From the NCBI GenBank assembly GCA_964019425.1, contig OZ025800.1, positions 62,001 to 126,000 of the forward strand: a stretch of DNA of 64,000 nucleotides, given 5' to 3'. A program made the position numbers and the translations under genes. The notes under the pieces were generated by a model. That model made no database searches, was not told the DNA's origin, and saw only the letters and a list, made by a program, of their open reading frames with translations. Below, piece after piece: positions 1 through 12,870 of the stretch. The stretch comes from Flectonema sp. DT1601. Its lineage: Eukaryota; Euglenozoa; Diplonemea; Diplonemida; Diplonemidae. Each line of letters begins with the position of its first letter. Position 1 is the first letter of the stretch.

Positions 1-3000
1 CCTTGAACAACTTCGCCATAAACTCTTCTTGAGGAATTAAATTACTTTTTGGATCAACGTGAAGATCCATTCGACGAATGGCAGCTTCAATCTTATGTTC
101 AGATCCTTTCATCCCGAGAGGTTTATCAATACTAGTTAAGAAACTTGGGACATCAGATCTACGGATTCCGAAAGCACCTCTGTGACCAGGAACTGCCTGC
201 ACAACTGAACTCCAAACAGCTTTTACTTTATCCATATACTCTTCAGTGCACACATTTGCATTTGCCTCTCCAAGTTGTGTAAAAGCATCCAAAATGATTG
301 CAATAAAAAGATTCAACAAAACATACATCCCAGCCAATGTGAATGAACAGAAGTACAACACCGCTGTTAACTTCTGACCACATTCCCCAAGATGGTTGTC
401 ACAGTCAGGAGGTTGAACAGCAACGTTATTCAGAATAGCTTGCCAAGCCTCACCAGTAGTCATTCTCAGCAGCAGTAGTAGAGCCACAAAGAATGTTTCA
501 AAATTAACAAGTGGACCCATGTCAGGTCCCCTTTTTACTTTTGCGAATAGTTTAACACCCAACACAGCGTAGATAAAAAACATCAACGACAATATCCCAG
601 CTACGTTTACTAAACTTGGAATCGACAGATAAAGAGTTCGTAAAATAATTAAAATATCCTTCGCTTTCTTAATCATTCGAAGAAGACGAGCTAATCGGAG
701 AACTCGAAACATTGAAACTGCTGGACCAGCTGAAAGCACAGCCTGAATGATTAGACCAACAGAGGATAAAGTAACGATGAAGAAATCAAATCGATTCCAA
801 ATATCTGTAAAGTATCCTTTGAATCCTAAATCCATTACTTTTAATAGGAACTCAACTAAAAATATTAAATAGAAGACGAGATTCAATGTGTCGAACGTAA
901 CCGTTCTAGCATCACTCGGAGGGTAAAACTCTGCAGCCATTACTAACACGTTCAGAACAATACAAGCTGTTATCACTATTTCAAACCAATGACTTCCAAC
1001 AACCTGATGCAGTAGAGTCCCTTTACCAATCACTACTTTCACAGGTCTGTGTTTGTATGTTATCATCGTCATCATCTTTGAGTGATGCTCAACCCACTTC
1101 TTCTGATCTTCATTGAGGTAGATACCTGTTCGTTTATGTTCTGCTTTCTCTTTCTCAGTGTAGTAAGTATCAATCAGCACTGATATGAACATATTTATAA
1201 TAAAAAAAGCACCACAAATAACGAAAACGATAAAGTAAAGTGCCATCGCTGGGTTACTATTCTTTCTAGGAGGTTCATCAATAGAGACGGCATCCATCCC
1301 GAGGTTCATGACGGTGACCCATCCCTCTAAAGAAGCCATCTCAAAAAGATTAAGAAACGCTGCAGGTAGATTGTCGAAGTGAGAAACGTTGTTCAGCCAT
1401 CTGCATTTCACACCATCGACGTCTATTGTTTCACATAAATCTCTTGTGTAGTTAGAACAGGGAGTGTCATCTGCGTACTCTTCTAGGCTGCATTGATAAA
1501 ACTTTCCTTGAAAAATCTGAACACCCAAAATCGCAAATATAATCCAAGTCAACAACGAAATCAACAAAACATTCAAAAGTGGTTTTATACTCATCACTAA
1601 TGCTCCAACAACAACTTTCATTCCTTCACTTTTGTTAATAAATCGAAGAGGTCTCATTGCTCTCATTATTTTCATTATTTGAAATCTTTCAGCTCCAGGT
1701 ATGATTAACGACATAATAGAGCTGACGACAATAATAAAGTCAAGAACGTTCCAACTCTCACTTCTAAGATATGAGGTAGGATGCATCACGAATCCCATCG
1801 CAATTATTTTTGATAAACATTCAGCGAGAAAGACCCAAATCATAACATAATTTATTACTCCCAAAGTTACTTCAGTTGGATGGTCAGGTGGTCGCAATGG
1901 GGATTCAATCGCCAAAGTGATTGTTGACATTGCGATTGCGAGAAGTACGAGGAGCTCAAATCTATTCGATTCGGTAACCTTAGTCATCGCCTTCCGTAAT
2001 GGGTTATCTTTCTTGAGAAAGAACATCGATGTTTCTGATTCTTGTAATCGAGTGAATAAATGATCGCCGTGAACAATTTCCTTCCTCTTTCTCGGAGATG
2101 CGATATCGTCTTCCGTTGCCGTTGATTTGCGTTTGCTCTTTCGTCGTTTGAAAGAAGGTTTCTTTTCATCGCCTTCACCTAACTTGTTCCAACTAGCTCG
2201 AGGAGAATCTGCTTCCAATTGAATATTATTGCTAGTGATCATTTCATTTAATAAAAATGGATCCTCTTCTGCTTCTTCCTGAAGCCCTTCAATTTCCTCC
2301 AATTCTTCTTCTTCTTCTTCCTCTTCGTCACTTCCAGCGACGGATTCGTTACTCTCTTCAGGCATCAGATCTCTGTTTGCGAGTAAGACAGCAATGAACA
2401 AATTTAACATCATATAATTACCAATTACATAATAAATTACAAAGTAAATAGCAACCCAATCTCCTGTTGCACGCATGCCTGTGTACATAACGATATTCCA
2501 ATCCTCTCCAGTTAATATCTGAAATGAGGTTAGTAACGCTACTCCTAAATTATCGTAGTTTGAACGAGGTAGACCTTCACAACCCTGACCAGTGTTGTTG
2601 CTCAAGTCGAAACCATCAGGAGCTTCCCAATCTGGATCAAGTCCGCAGAAGTTTCCTCCAAATAATTGCATTCCAAGTAGCGATACGATGAACACCATCA
2701 GTCCCAACAGAGATGTTAGTACGGCTGCTGATTTCATCGATTTGAAAAGAATTCCAATCCACTTTTGAAGCATCGGAACCTTTGTTGCTAACTTGACTAC
2801 TCTGAATGCTCTAAAAGTTCTAAAAACCGAAACATTCGTTCCTCCCTCACCCGCAAATAGTAAATCAACTTCAGACAAAATTCCAATCACAAAATCAAAA
2901 CAATTGAAATTATCATTAAAATATGCGACTCCCCCCATCGCATACAATTTTAGAACTACTTCAGCAGCAAAGATATGAGTGAAAATAATATTTGAAACAT

Positions 3001-4655
3001 GAAAGATGTCTGTCATCATTTGAGGTTGATTATGATGTTCAATAGAAAGAGTGATGGTGTTCAAGAAGATGGCTGTCATGATGAAACCACCGAAGATCTT
3101 ATTGGCAAGTGGGTACTTGGATTCTTCTGAAGGTAGACCACAAACTTCCCAAAGAATAAGACGATAGCTTTCACGTTGAATAGGAGTACCACGCTTTCGT
3201 TTCTTTTCAAATAAATTCCAAAAGTTTACCCAAATATTTGATATTTGAAAGAATTCGTCTTCAGAATCAGAATCGTCATCGTTTTGAACTGTTTTCTTTT
3301 TATTTCCTACCTTGCCGCTGATCATTGGATTCACTTCACAATATTCGATAAACTCCTTTACACAAACAGTTCCACCATTATCCTTGTCCATGCCTGAGAA
3401 CGCTTTTTCTAATTGAGTTTCTGTTAACTTAGTCATTCCGAGATGTGTTTTTAAAAGTCTGCGAACTTCGTCTTTGTCAAGTTCGCCTCCACCGTCGACA
3501 TCAATTTGTGCGAATGCGTTGCCAAGTTGTTCGCGTTGTTTCTTTTCAAACGCTGAAGTGATTACAACTACCGTTAAATTTAAAATAAAGAATGAACCAA
3601 AAATAATTAAGACAACATAATACGCTGATGCGATAAACGAAGTAGCATCCATAGTGTTGTACATTGTCTCTGTCCATCCTTCGAGAGTGAGACCTACGAA
3701 AAGTGTTAAAAACGCTACCGCCATGTTATCAAAGGAGAGTTTTCCAAAGTGAGGATTTCGATCAAAAAGTGCGCACGTGTAGTTCCAATTGCAGTAATGA
3801 CCTCCGATATCTAAATTTATATTTCTTGAACAGATTCGATCTCCGTCATCAGGTTGCAGTGTCGCAGTGTCTGCGTCCAATACCTGCGGCACTCCATCCT
3901 TGTCGAAGAACACATCTTCGTTGTAAACACACCTCCATCTGAATAGTCCTTGCCATTGTTGGACAGCAATAATACCCATTATTAATATGAAGAAGAAATA
4001 CAACACAAAGATGTTAAGCAGCTTAGGTATTGCACTCAATATCGATTGAATTAAAATACGGACCGCAGGGAACGCTTGGACAGCCTTCAGAGGACGTAAA
4101 AGACGAAAGGCTCTAAGACCAGTCAGACCCGGACCAGTAACTCCAAAACCATATTCTAAGATGATTACAAGAGCACCAGACACAACAATCGTAAAGTCGA
4201 GAATATTCCACTCGTCGCGTATGTAGGAGTCACCACGGTAGTAAAACCCGAGTCCGAGTATGTTTATAATACACTCGATTATAAATAATGCTGTTAGTAC
4301 TAAATCAGCGTAAGTAGTAAACGTGCAGCGAACTGTTTCGCAATTTTTATCAGTCGGGTCTTCCAACGACAATACTATACAATTAACAACAATTACTGCT
4401 AACCAAAATTGATCGAATCTCGGGTCCCCGAGTACTATTCTCCGACATCTATTTCTAAACTCACCCCATTCTGGGACGTAGTCCACCTCATCCCATTCAC
4501 TGCTCACAGATGTTTCGTCTTCATTCTCTTCTTCTTCTTCCTCGTCACTTCCGGGCAACTCTTCGTCATCAGCAAAGTGAACAGATCGGACAGATTGCCC
4601 GTGTGTCTGCGAATACGACTGTGACTTCGGGGAAGTGACAGAGACGACGTCCATC
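1..4655 (-). CDS. Four-domain voltage-gated calcium-type channel with EF-hands in the I-II linker (3' end outside window)
   Basis: An open frame without introns runs from the ATG at 4655 off the left edge (about 1551 residues seen). Four homologous six-helix domains are visible, each with an Arg/Lys-rich S4 (for example FRLLRPLKAV in I and FRVLRLARLLRMIKKAK in IV). The pore loops read TLEGW (about residue 322), TGEDW (717), SLEGW (1110) and TTGEAW (1402). That is an EEEE ring, known in calcium-selective Cav channels; sodium channels have DEKA-type rings. The I-II linker holds two textbook EF-hand loops, DVDGGGELDKDE (about 375) and DKDNGGTVCVKE (about 418). The II-III linker is acidic, then basic. 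After domain IV comes a C-terminal region like the EF/pre-IQ part of Cav channels. A splice-acceptor-like TTTCTAACAG ends at 4665, ten nt before the ATG. Family and pore assignment are strong; ion selectivity is inferred. The missing C-terminus would be short relative to Cav proteins. Confidence 0.93.
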
Positions 4656-4959
4656 GAAGGGACCTGTTAGAAATAATATGAAATGAAAACACCAACTTCA
4701 CTAATATCCGACAAGATGGGATTTCGTAAACAATTCGATTCTATCACATAGACAGTAACCTGTTGAATGAATAATTACAAAGATCACATTCAAGAAGACT
4801 AATTGTAAACCACTCGATGGTGGGCTAGAGCAGTCTCAGAGCTCAATGGCAACAATAAGATAAGACACTAAACAAATAGTATTCCGTACTTGAAGATTAT
4901 CTGGTGAAGTGTGATAATCGACTACCACCATTAAGAGAGTATCGATATTGAAATGCTGA

Positions 4960-7900
4960 CTAGTCAGACTTCCCTTTAAGTTTATTTATTATTTTAGGAG
5001 CCGTACTGGACACGGATTCAGTTGGCTCATCTTCGCCAACACTTCCCCAACTCTTGTCGTCATCTGGTGACAGTGACTGTTCTGGCATGCTGTGAACTCC
5101 ATCATTGCTTCCCCATTCGGAACCGTCGTTTATTTCTGCATCTGCGACTTCTTCTTCTCTGACTTTATCACTACTGCGTGAATCACTATCAGGACCAGAG
5201 CCGTTATCATCTTTGAGTTCATCGGATGCAGGAAGTTGATTTCCTGTCGCTGATTCTGACTCTGCGTCACGTGGATTTTGAACGCCGACAGCAGATGCAG
5301 CCTCTCCGTGTTGTTTGTCCGTGTTCTTAGTTTCAGTAGATTGTACTTCAACTGTCGGATCCTTTACTCGCTCAGTTTCATGTAGTTCTTCATTGATCGC
5401 AACTGATTTATCGACGTCGTCGTTGTTTACATCCCTGCTGGTCTCAGAAGGCGTGTTCTGGTCACTTGGTTCAGATTGTTGTTTCTCACCTGCGGGAGTG
5501 TTTTGGCTATTGTTTCCTTCACTAGGCGACAACTGTTTTTCAACAGCAACAGGAGTTTCTGGTAAGTGATCAATGTTCTCACTTGTTTCTGTATTCGGTG
5601 TTCGAGGCTCAGGACTAGCACTCGTTGTGCTGGAGCCAGCTGTTAGTGTCTTCTTCGACGGCATTGGAGTACCCGGCAGTCTAACTTCACTCAATGTGCT
5701 GGAAAAGGTACGCCAACCTTTATTCCAAGTTGAGGATACCTATTTTATTATTATTCATTATCTGATGACTTGTCCTCCTCTCAGTAGAATGTTACGAACT
5801 CAATCAAACATAAATAACGATACCTGTTTCAGTGCAGACTCAGCCTGACCTGGACTGGATTCTTGTGGAACATCATGTGCGGGAGGTTCAGGAGTTGAAG
5901 GTGGTGGTAGCTCTCCCTTAAACTCGCTGATCTCTCTAAGGATTATGTTTCCCGTCTGTTTTGAATATTTATAATATTGTTACGTAGGTTAAGACTGACC
6001 CAAATTAATAATTCCAATCATACCTGTCCCTGGATTGATACCCAACCTCCATATTCGTGGACCTTACCGCGATTACCCTTGCGTTCAATGACGTGAAGGA
6101 TCTCACCTTTCGAGAGAACAGCAACTTGCTTGGTTCGAAGGTTCACTCCTGCGCGCACAATGGCGCCATCAGCGACACATTCCATTCTCAAGATTGATGA
6201 GCCACTGCCTGTTGATGCTCTCTTAGTCCTACCTCTGATGAGGTCCTCTTGAATTATTTGTCGAATTTGGTGTTCGTTGAGTCGAGTTTGCTGCCTCTCT
6301 TCATTCTCCTCATCGAAGATTTCATTTCTGATGACCGACTCCAACTCTGACAGGCTGTTAATGAAGTCCATCAGTTCGGCGGAATCTCGCCCGTTTCGCT
6401 CTTCGCTGAGAAAGTTGGTTCGGAGAACAACTTCTGCTTTCAGGAATTCAGATCTTATGAAGTCTTCTTCTTTTATTACTTCGTATTGCTCGGCGGTTTC
6501 TCTCTTTATCCGAGCATTTTGACATGACTGAGCCTCAGTGTGTGATGATTTGAATTCCTCAGCAAAACCTTCTCTTGGGTTGCTCTCTTTAATTATTATG
6601 GCTGTCCGCTGTTCCTTCTCTTCGCTTTCAAGAATTTCAACTGCCTTGCGATGAGCTTCCCTTCGCTCAGCGAACAGGGCATCAAGCTGTTTCATTTCTG
6701 AAGTCATCAATGAAATATATTCATAACATTGTTGACTGTGCTCATTTATTATACTTTCACGTACTAATATTTCTGACTGAATGTGAAATCTGAAAGCCTC
6801 TTCCATCAGCTCTGAGACTGAAGTCTTTACAGCCACTCGACACTCAACAGTAATGAAGCGTCTGCAGAATCTTTCATTAAATTTAAATGACCAGATTTCT
6901 GCAGTTGAGAGGAGTTCATTTCTAATTTCCGACTCGTTGATTTCGATTTCGTAAAGGAGTCCTTTGAACTGAGCGATTCGTTTCCCGGCTTCGAAACTAC
7001 TTTTTAAGACTCCTCGTGATCGACGTTCCTCTCGGACAAGAAAAGAACTTTCTGACAAGTATTCACAGAGAGTTGTTGTTTGTGATGCCGCATTAGAGAA
7101 GTAGCGATTATTATCGAATGAATGTGATTGAATTAAAAGACGATTAGCGTCCTCTACGTCAACAAGTTGTTCAGCTGCTATGAAGAATCTGTCACATGTT
7201 TCAGAAGATGACAACAACAGAGTGCTAACTAATTGTAAAGCGTAAAGTCGATCAGCTGCTTCAGAGTCCTCAATTTCAATTCGGTCTCCGTACTCATCAT
7301 TCGCAAGCAGCTTCCGCTGTGGTCTTGTTAAGACTTCGAGTATGCCATCAGTCTCACTTTCTGACATCAACTTTCTAGTCATCACTTCTTGTTTTACTAA
7401 ATTAATTCGATTCTTGTCTTCATCATTTCTCATTCTCCCCCTCTCTTCTTCAAGTAGTGTTTCAAACAGATTCTCTTCACGCAACGTTCTAATGTGCAGC
7501 CACTGTTCTGACTCTTCAGTGGAAATGTTCCCGCGACCTTTTTCTTCCTCATTTGTAACCGTCAGCAAGAATCGAACTAATTCAGCTTCCTCAGATCGCT
7601 TTAGTTCGATTGAGAATTGTCTCATCCACACCCAGCTGGTTTCATTCTGATTGCGGTCTAATTTTAGTCGCTGCTGCTCTTCACTTTCGAAGATGTTGTT
7701 TTGGAGGATGTTGAATTCCAACTCCGTCATCGTCACGGTCTCCGTCTTTGGCTGAGGACGTTGTGAACCTACTGAAGTGATGTCACTTTCCATTCGATGT
7801 AAGTGTGCAGTGAGTGACCTCACTTGAGATAGTGGAAGAGGTTTATTAGGATCACTCACATCAACAGAACTTAGTTCAGAAGGTACCCAAACAAAGTCCT

Positions 7901-8543
7901 GATTGTCTTTCAGAGATGGTCCAAGACCCCCTCCTGTCCACCAGCCTTTTAGTCGCGACTTTCGACTCTTTTTTCCTCCCATGATAGAAGACGTAGAATT
8001 CTGGGGTTGATTATATTGTCCGTCGTAAAGCCAAGTAAATATCTGCCACCGTAATGTTCCGGTACTTCCAAATGGAGGAGGTTGTGTTAATTTTGATGGT
8101 AATATTCGAACAACAATCTGAGCTATCGGCCCCCCTGCTCGAAGTGTTGACGGCCACCACAAGTGCAGCGCCAATAAAATTGCCACTAGAGTCAGTGGGA
8201 TGGCGAGCAGCAGGTTTGGTTTACTCTGTCTCTCATCATCAACGTGGTCAAATATGGATCCACCTTGTCCGATTTTCTTTGTACTTACCTCCTCCTTAGT
8301 GACCTCTGAGATCTTTTTATCTTCTGCTGTAGTAGCGTCTGCTGATTCTTTCTCAGAAGTCTGAAGGACTGTTGACGGTCGAGAAATATTTAATTCATCA
8401 GATGACATCTCCAACTTCTCTAACGAAGGTGATGAGTTCTCTTGTTGCGATACATCTTCTAATTCATTTACTGCTGTGACTTCTTCAACGGCCCCACAGA
8501 GCAACAGCAGTGTCAACACCGACAACCAAAATATCCGTAGCAT
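4960..8543 (-). CDS. Signal/membrane-anchored coiled-coil protein with SH3-like domain (three exons)
   Basis: Exons by my reading are 8543-6024, 5955-5824 and 5739-4960, with introns of 68 and 84 bp (donors GTATGA and GTATCG, acceptors AAAACAG and AAATAG). All junctions are phase 0, giving 1143 residues. The first exon begins with a hydrophobic signal-like stretch (LSVLTLLLLCGAVEEVTA), then a transmembrane segment near residues 110-130 (LLLAIPLTLVAILLALHLWW). A long Glu/Arg-rich helical region of about 550 residues follows. Near 790-845 is an SH3-like segment (VRAGVNLRTKQVAVL, then NRGKVHEYGGWVS) of the type seen in many protist proteins. The last 300 residues are Ser/Thr/Glu/Pro-rich and probably disordered. 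The third exon alone looks like a separate gene, but its only in-frame start there is a TTG, and in-frame splicing joins it to this gene. Function unknown; a membrane-tethered scaffold is a guess. Confidence 0.78.
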
Positions 8544-8842
8544 CGCTACTTACTCGGTGGACATATATTAGTTAGCGTAATGAGAGACCCCAAAGTATGG
8601 AATCTGTCTTGGGAACAAAAGTTAGGAAGTTAATCAAATCACACAAACTAATTCACTATCACATTCTCTACGAACTATCATCTAACCATCGACAACGAGT
8701 CCTGTGTGAAGGGAAAAGCTGACCAACAGAAGTAAGAAAAATCACAATACTTGCAGCAAGAAAGAGCTAGGGGGAAAGAATGCCGCAACTTGAAGAGAAG
8801 TATCACCCAATTGGATGGTTGGAGTAGTTGGTTAATAACTTA

Positions 8843-9910
8843 TTAGTATTCTTTACTTAGAATGTTGAGCGCAAACTCAGCTGTCAGACCAAAGTGATCA
8901 CTCGGATATAAATACTCTCTGGGGTCTCGCAGTATGTTTGTACCAACCAGATCACCAGCGCTGCTAACAGCTGCTCGTAAAGCCGAGAATGGGAGAGAAC
9001 CAATCTTTTGATATAAAGGTTTCTTTGTTTTATTATTACACACGTCTGGATAAATAGGAGAATCAGCAAACAGGCTAATTGAAGAATTATGTAAATTAAT
9101 AATTTCACCCGACTGACTTTTCTCAGAAAGTAGAATGCGATCTGGACGGACTCGAATGTCAGACGTCATTTTAAAATGAGGAAACATCTCAAGAATCATT
9201 TTATTACGCAAGCTATCAAACGTATATCCATTATCAGGACTTCGTCTGATTGCTAACCAGGAATCTGTATAGTTAGAAGGGATGGCAATGTTTTCTCTCT
9301 CTCTGTGTAAGTTTAAATCCCCCATTATGACAGACACGTCTGATAATATGTGATCATCACCTTCAGCGAGACCCTGAAGTTCAGCTCTTCTCTGATCACG
9401 GTTACAACCGTGAGCTGATAGGTGAGCATTTGTAATTAAAAAAGTTTTATTATTTATAATTATTTCAATGCAGTCTGGTTGTCTTTTTATTTCAGAAATC
9501 AATTTAATTGTGTGCGCCCTTTTGATAGGAATTCTACTCAGAATTATATTTCCAAAGGCTGCGATATCTTCATTTTGAAGTCTGGAAATCTGATAGCTAT
9601 CGCGAACCCAATCTTCCTTTAAAATACTTGTTATGAGTGTATCAGTTACCTCATTTAAACCAATTACGTCAGCATTCTCATTGTGTAATAACTTTATCGT
9701 TGCTGCTTGTCTTTGTTTATGGCACTGCTTGTGGTTCTCATGTGACATTGGTTTCTTCTTTACAAAAGTATCCGTCGCCACGTTAAAACAAACAATTCGA
9801 ACTTTTGTCATTTCTGTTTTACTGTCTCGTAATTCATTCCACTCAAAGGAAGTCCATTTCTGTTCAGTTTTGTTGTATTCGTGTACAGTGAGTTCTTTAA
9901 ATCGGTGCAT
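8843..9910 (-). CDS. TDP2-like tyrosyl-DNA phosphodiesterase / EEP-family hydrolase
   Basis: A single exon codes 355 residues. The endonuclease/exonuclease/phosphatase (EEP) motifs appear in order: FNV (about residue 39), ADVIGLNEV with the metal Glu (about 85), NAHLSAH (about 163), IMGDLN (about 197), RPDRILL, and PSDHFGL with the catalytic Asp-His (about 338). The ending PSDHxGL together with RxDRI is characteristic of TDP2, which removes topoisomerase II tyrosine adducts from DNA 5' ends; other EEP members differ there. The classic TDP2 TWQE-like first motif is LNEV here, so the substrate is not certain. The N-terminal 35 residues are hydrophilic and I see no targeting signal. A CTATTTCACAG acceptor ends at 9919, nine nt before the ATG. 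Confidence 0.8.
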   Translation of the reverse strand: MHRFKELTVHEYNKTEQKWTSFEWNELRDSKTEMTKVRIVCFNVATDTFVKKKPMSHENHKQCHKQRQAATIKLLHNENADVIGLNEVTDTLITSILKEDWVRDSYQISRLQNEDIAAFGNIILSRIPIKRAHTIKLISEIKRQPDCIEIIINNKTFLITNAHLSAHGCNRDQRRAELQGLAEGDDHILSDVSVIMGDLNLHRERENIAIPSNYTDSWLAIRRSPDNGYTFDSLRNKMILEMFPHFKMTSDIRVRPDRILLSEKSQSGEIINLHNSSISLFADSPIYPDVCNNKTKKPLYQKIGSLPFSALRAAVSSAGDLVGTNILRDPREYLYPSDHFGLTAEFALNILSKEY

Positions 9911-10307
9911 CTCACATGCTGTGAAATAGAAATAAATATAAAAACTGAACGCCTTAGACTGTCGTCATGTTCGATGCAAAAGTAAACTGTGAAGTACGAT
10001 AAGATAATAAATACGACCTTCGCAACATAATAATCTATTTCATGACAACCCATGACCCCTCTCTCGGTCATGGTTATCGGAAGCTATTTTTCTATTCTTC
10101 TTTTCTCGACTTATGTGCGAGTTTGTTATTCTAATTTAAGTCCTTCGGTTTCATGACTTGAATGTCGTAATCGGAAATAGTACAACAGAGAAGCTGACAA
10201 GTTCATCTTCAGTGAAAGTCGCTTTTTAAATTCTGGATTTCCCTCCTGTCAGCTGTCAGTGAAGTGTTCACCAGTTCCAGGAACAGTATATTGCACCGAC
10301 CAGTTCC

Positions 10308-11450
10308 TTAGTCAAGTTCTACACGTTGTGTGTTTCCATCGCAGTAGTTGATCGTAAACGTGAAGCTAGAACAGTTCTTTTTTTCTGTTTTTTTTTTTTT
10401 TTTTGTTTGTTTGTTTTCCCAGTCCGCCTATGTAAAGAGTAGCGGTCTGTGTGATAACACAAAGTAGGAACACATACGGATATTGTGAGCTGAAGGTCTC
10501 TCTCTTTTTGAAGTTGTGTTTGCATTAATTGAATGAGTTCAGTCTGCTGTTGAATGACGAGATCCATTTCCTTTATTTTCACAGTCAGTAGTTTTTTAGA
10601 ATCTCTCTCACTAGTCAGACTTGTTTCAAGAGTTCTCAGCTCTGTATTCTTCTTGTTGAGGTCTCGTTCAAGGAGGTGCATGTCTTCATTCATTTCACTG
10701 TGTGTGTGTTATTAAGATATCAATACCAAGTACTTAAATAATATAAATAAACATATTAACATACACTATTTGATGTTCCTTCTGATTAAGACGAGAGCTG
10801 GTTGTTTGAAGACGATGGCGTAGCTCTCTAACTTCTCCATCATCACGAGGTGGTGCCCTATCTCGAGGATGATGATTATCACGTTGATGAGGATCATGTT
10901 GACGTCTTTCATAACGATCTCTCTCAGAGCTGTCTCTCCTTCGCTGATGCTCCTCATTTGATTGATGCTGCTGCTGCTGATGCTGCTGATGCTGTTGATG
11001 TTGCTGTGGTTGTTGTTGTTGTTGTTGTTGTTGCTGTTGTTGTCCTCCATTCTGCTCTGCTGTTACTTGTGATATGAATTCTCTCATGGAAGAGACTCTC
11101 GCTGTCACTTCACTTTTTGTTACTAAAGTATTTCCACTGTCGATAACAGATTGAAGGAATTGTTCAAATTCTTGATCAGTGAAGTTACCATTTGAAATAT
11201 AATCCAATCCGTATTCCTTTGTAATACCTCCATGTTCTAATTGTAGCATCGCTTGTCTTTCTTTTGGATCGATAATACGAAGAGCTTTAACAGATGCAAT
11301 CCTGTAGTACTTCTTAGATGTCGCGTCTCGTACTACAACTCTACAGTATAAACCTCTCATGACTTCTTGAAACTTTGGGTCTTCAAGCCATCTAATGATA
11401 GCATCTCTGCTAAGACGGAGTGAATTGAGGTCCTTCAGAACGATTGACAT
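10308..11450 (-). CDS. Plus3-domain (RTF1-like) protein with coiled-coil tail, three exons
   Basis: Exons by my reading are 11450-10765, 10697-10478 and 10427-10308, with introns of 67 and 50 bp (both donors GTATGT). The frame is kept (phases 2 and 0), giving 341 residues. Residues 1-130 match the Plus3 fold of RTF1, the Paf1-complex subunit that binds phosphorylated Spt5 during transcription elongation: LSRDAIIRWLEDPKF, GLYCRVVVRD, YYRIASVKAL, then LDYISNGNFTDQEFEQFL. RTF1 usually carries a long acidic N-terminus before Plus3; here Plus3 begins at the start codon. After it come a Gln/His tract (CAG/CAA-type repeats), a basic RDxxERDR stretch and a long coiled coil (exon 2). Exon 3 is less certain: it holds a poly-Lys run from a genomic A-tract, and other AG sites nearby would give a shorter tail. 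Confidence 0.75.
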
Positions 11451-11795
11451 GTCGTTTTGTGTTGTGTTGCCCCTGCACCTCCTGTTTGAAAAATAAAGTT
11501 AACAACTCAAAGACAATATTATTCCTATGTCTCGTTTCATTGACTGTTGGTAATTAAGATGACGTCAGCGACTTTAATATCAAAACAAGTAATCCGAACG
11601 GTGCAATCGACAGCCGGAGTAGAAATAAGAATGACAAAAGAAACGAAAAGTGTGGTCGGGGTATTGAGGCATTCACAAGATAATTTATTTATCGAGGCCG
11701 TCACGAGGGGTATAAGAAATTCAAACGAAGAGATTTCGTTTTAAGCAGTTGTCGGAAAACATCGATTCACTCATTGCCTCGGCGGATGAAAGAAC

Positions 11796-11818
11796 GCCTT
11801 GTTATTTTATAACAAGGC
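11796..11818. repeat. Perfect 10-bp stem hairpin, 3-nt loop
   Basis: GCCTTGTTAT and ATAACAAGGC flank a TTT loop. It lies about 350 bp upstream of the Plus3 gene start in otherwise gene-free DNA. The sequence shows no function. Confidence 0.7.
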
Positions 11819-12763
11819 ATGTTTTCACAACGCCAGACCGTGAAAAGAAGTTTTATTTTTATTTTTTTTATTTTTTTTTATTTTTTCCCTTCATTTTTAT
11901 AATAAATATCGCAGCGCATCACACAATCCCTGCCATTGGCCACTAAAGGCAAAATAGGCTCTCCAACTCGCATGTTTTGAGAAATATTTTAGTATCAGTT
12001 ATTTATCCAACTAAGAGCTGGGAGGAAACACTTTCGTAAAGCCGGTTAGGCGGTCTTTAGAATGCCTGCAAAAGTACATCATTCAATCACTTCCTTTTTT
12101 TTTTTTTTTTTTTTTTTTCCCCATCTTCCCAAAGATAAACAAACCGATGCATGCTGCTGTTATTGTAAAAGGAAAAAGAGAAAAATAAAAAAAAATAATA
12201 ATACAAACAGAAGGACAATCTAAAACGAGTTTTGTACACAAGTTCTCCCAATCACCAGAATTCGCAACGTGAAAGTACTCCGGAAAACTCAAAAAAAAAA
12301 AACGACAGAAAAAAAAAAAAAAAAATTATTTTGCCGCACCATGTTAGATGCATTGAAGCTGTGTATAAAACATTTTTTAAAAGTCTTTTTAGTAAATAAA
12401 AAGAGAAAAGGAGATGTAATATAAAAAAAAAGAACACATGTCGCACACAAGACCAAGAAGATTTAACTAAACTACATAAAGTGGCTTACGACGAGTGTTG
12501 AACTCTACACCAAGTAGTTGAAGAAGCGGTGGGCTGTGTATTAAAGAAATAAAAAAGAGAAGCAACAACAAACCAACATAAGAAATATCGCACAAATACT
12601 TCCCCCTCTCCGCCTGAGAAACAAACCACGTATTCATCAAAGCGTATAATTGACCTCCTCATGATGACGTAACCGATTTCCTCTTCTTTTCCAGTTTCGG
12701 GAACAGAACGCAGAAAATCAACAGATAACCTGGCATCAGAATTATTTAGTTAGTGAGCCACAC

Positions 12764-12870
12764 AACCAACGTAGTTGAAAAAGAAACTATTTAAATTGAA
12801 AGCCGATATTTCCTATGGTCATGACTTATTCCCCGTGCGACAAGATTCTGTCTGCGTTCAACGAAAAACT
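12764..12870 (+). repeat. SINE-like dispersed repeat, diverged copy
   Basis: This copy reads in the orientation antisense to the poly-A-ended strand. It shares ACCAACGTAGTTGAAAAAG, then AAACTATTTAAATT, then GCCGATATTTCCTAT, then GACAAGATTCTGTCTGCG and TTCAACGAAAA with the reverse complement of the copy at 42803-42930. It shows no poly-T next to it, so the tail end is lost or eroded. It is the oldest-looking member of the family in this window. Confidence 0.6.

Noticed and set aside
1-4655. Sodium channel identity for the four-domain channel
   Set aside because: The filter reads EEEE, which is calcium-type.
4960-5694. Stand-alone 244-codon gene
   Set aside because: It has only a TTG start, and in-frame splicing joins it to the gene upstream.
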